From positions 1 to 5,752 of the forward strand of contig JAPPOW010000199.1 of the NCBI GenBank assembly GCA_028817775.1: a stretch of DNA of 5,752 nt, given 5' to 3'. Below, in pieces: positions 4,931-5,752 of the stretch. The notes below the pieces were generated by a model. The model was not told the origin of the DNA and made no database searches. It saw only the letters and a program-made list of their open reading frames with translations. The DNA comes from Candidatus Melainabacteria bacterium (GTDB taxonomy: Bacteria > Cyanobacteriota > Vampirovibrionia > LMEP-6097). A program made the translations under genes and the position numbers. How positions within the stretch are numbered: the stretch's first letter is position 1; each line of letters begins with the position of its first letter.

Positions 4931-5752
4931 CTAGAATAACATCTCCTTCATTGAAATACCTCTAAGGTTTGCAACTTCTTGGAAGCTGCGTAATTGTCCC
5001 AGAGCATTCACGGTTGCACGAGCAACATTAAGTGCTGACTTAGAACCTTGAGATTTAGCAAGGATATCACCAACACCAGCAAGCTCAAGTACGATACGAG
5101 CTGTACCACCAGCAATAATTCCGGTACCTTCAGCAGCTGGCTTAAGTAGTACATTAGAACCACCAGCAATACCACGAACTGGGTGAGAGATAGTCGAACC
5201 TACAGTTGAAATATCAACCAAACTCTTCTTAGCATCAGAAATTGCTTTCTTAATTGCGGTAAGTACTTCAGAAGCCTTACCAACACCAACGCCAACTTTA
5301 CCTTTCTCGTTACCAATAATCACAGAAACTCTAAAACTTAGTTTCTTACCACCTTTAACAACTTTAGTTACACGACGAACCTGAACAACTTTCTCAGTGA
5401 ATTCAGATTGCTCTTGATCTTCATGACGACGACGCTTACCGTGTTTCTTCTTACCATCTCCACGAGGACCTTTTTTCTTACGTTGCTCAGCTGCTTCCTC
5501 ACGGCTCTCTTTACTTGGAGCACGCGGAGTACCATCAGCAACGACTTCTTTTTTCTTTTCAGTCTTAGCTTCTTCTTTTTTTGCTTCTGGCTTAGCTTCT
5601 TCTTCAACTGATTCTTTCTTCTCTTCAGCCGTTTCCGCTTTTGCGTCCTCACTGGATTGCTTCGCCTCGTCTTGCAATGACGGCTCTTGTGCTTCAGCAG
5701 CCGGAGCCTCTTCAGTCTTAGCTTCCTCAGCTGGAGCTTTAGTTTCTTCAAC
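4931..5752 (-). CDS. rpsE: 30S ribosomal protein S5, 5'-partial, with long charged N-terminal extension
   Basis: S5 binds 16S rRNA near the decoding site and contributes to translational accuracy and mRNA unwinding. The conserved body spans 5404 down to 4934 (about 157 residues): the dsRBD-like N-terminal domain from EFTEKVVQVRRVTKVVKGG, the VIIGNEKGKVGVGVGKASEV segment, then PVRGIAGGSNVLLKPAAEGTG and the C-terminal domain with GDILAKSQGS and NALGQLRS. In front of it at least 116 residues (5405-5752) run to the window edge without a stop. They are low-complexity Glu/Lys/Ala/Pro first, then a Lys/Arg/Gly-rich stretch next to the body. A TTG at 5675-5677 might be taken as the start, giving 248 residues, but the same composition continues upstream in frame, so the true start probably lies outside the window. 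A family-B palindromic repeat is embedded in the extension. rpmD follows after 61 bp. Confidence 0.97.
   Translation of the reverse strand, partial: VEETKAPAEEAKTEEAPAAEAQEPSLQDEAKQSSEDAKAETAEEKKESVEEEAKPEAKKEEAKTEKKKEVVADGTPRAPSKESREEAAEQRKKKGPRGDGKKKHGKRRRHEDQEQSEFTEKVVQVRRVTKVVKGGKKLSFRVSVIIGNEKGKVGVGVGKASEVLTAIKKAISDAKKSLVDISTVGSTISHPVRGIAGGSNVLLKPAAEGTGIIAGGTARIVLELAGVGDILAKSQGSKSALNVARATVNALGQLRSFQEVANLRGISMKEMLF
5558..5725 (-). repeat. In-frame direct repeats in the S5 extension
   Basis: The 15-mer read on the plus strand as TTCAGTCTTAGCTTC occurs at 5558-5572 and again at 5711-5725, exactly 153 bases (51 codons) apart, encoding EAKTE-type units in both. Related units such as EEEAKPE lie between them. 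This suggests the charged tail grew by short in-frame duplications or slippage; biased codon use for a Glu/Ala/Lys tract could also produce it. Confidence 0.5.
5654..5683 (-). repeat. Family-B palindromic repeat inside the rpsE coding sequence
   Basis: The minus strand reads CCGTCATTGC, AAGACGAG, then GCGAAGCAATCC. The first and last blocks are identical to those of the right-hand copy in the FIST-secY gap (2371-2407); the middle differs. It is read in frame as PSLQDEAKQS, a Ser/Gln/Asp block interrupting the Glu/Lys/Ala/Pro-rich tail. The frame remains open through it. Confidence 0.8.

Noticed and set aside
5675..5677. TTG as the rpsE start codon
   Set aside because: It lies inside the repeat element, has no Shine-Dalgarno site in front, and the same charged frame continues upstream to the window edge.
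5368..5751. Open minus-strand frame of 127 codons, Lys/Leu/Arg-rich
   Set aside because: It is a frame shadow of the low-complexity rpsE extension; the S5 frame is continuous with the conserved body.

Overview
The window is bacterial chromosomal DNA of fairly low G+C. It carries the distal end of the spc ribosomal-protein operon on the minus strand. Read in the direction of transcription (right to left), the order is rpsE (S5, 5' end beyond the window), rpmD (L30), rplO (L15), a two-gene non-ribosomal cassette (an acidic 108-residue orphan, then a stand-alone FIST sensor protein), secY, and a basic 150-residue orphan. A plus-strand orphan gene enters from the left edge and converges on the 150-residue gene, their stop codons overlapping. 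The host is not certain. SecY, S5, L15 and L30 are ordinary bacterial types. From memory, the SecY core and the long charged S5 extension fit a non-photosynthetic cyanobacterial relative (Melainabacteria-like) about as well as anything, but this is a weak guess.

The striking non-genic content is two families of short palindromic repeats. Family A (TGTCATCCTGAG...CGTCAGGA) occupies the rpsE-rpmD gap, the rpmD-rplO gap and, as an inverted pair, the region just after rplO. Its outer stem is constant while the hairpin tips differ and mostly stay self-complementary. Family B (CCGTCATTGC...GCGAAGCAATCC) occurs as an inverted pair filling most of the FIST-secY gap. A further copy lies in frame inside the rpsE coding sequence, where it is translated as part of the S5 N-terminal extension. 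They resemble REP/BIME-type or Rickettsia-type palindromic elements; no transposase is present in the window.

The layout suggests that the block has been split into separate transcription units. The S5-L30-L15 genes have clear Shine-Dalgarno sites. After rplO and the repeat pair there is a strong sigma70-type promoter (TTTACA, 17 bp, TATAAT) for the orphan/FIST cassette. The FIST gene, secY and the 150-residue gene then each have a -10-like hexamer only 11-12 nt before the ATG and no convincing Shine-Dalgarno sequence, which suggests leaderless or nearly leaderless transcripts. The last of these promoters also overlaps a 24-bp palindrome that could be an operator. SecY (translocon channel) is the expected last gene of the operon. 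The cassette between rplO and secY, the repeats within and between the ribosomal genes, and the repeated -10/ATG spacing are the points most worth following up.
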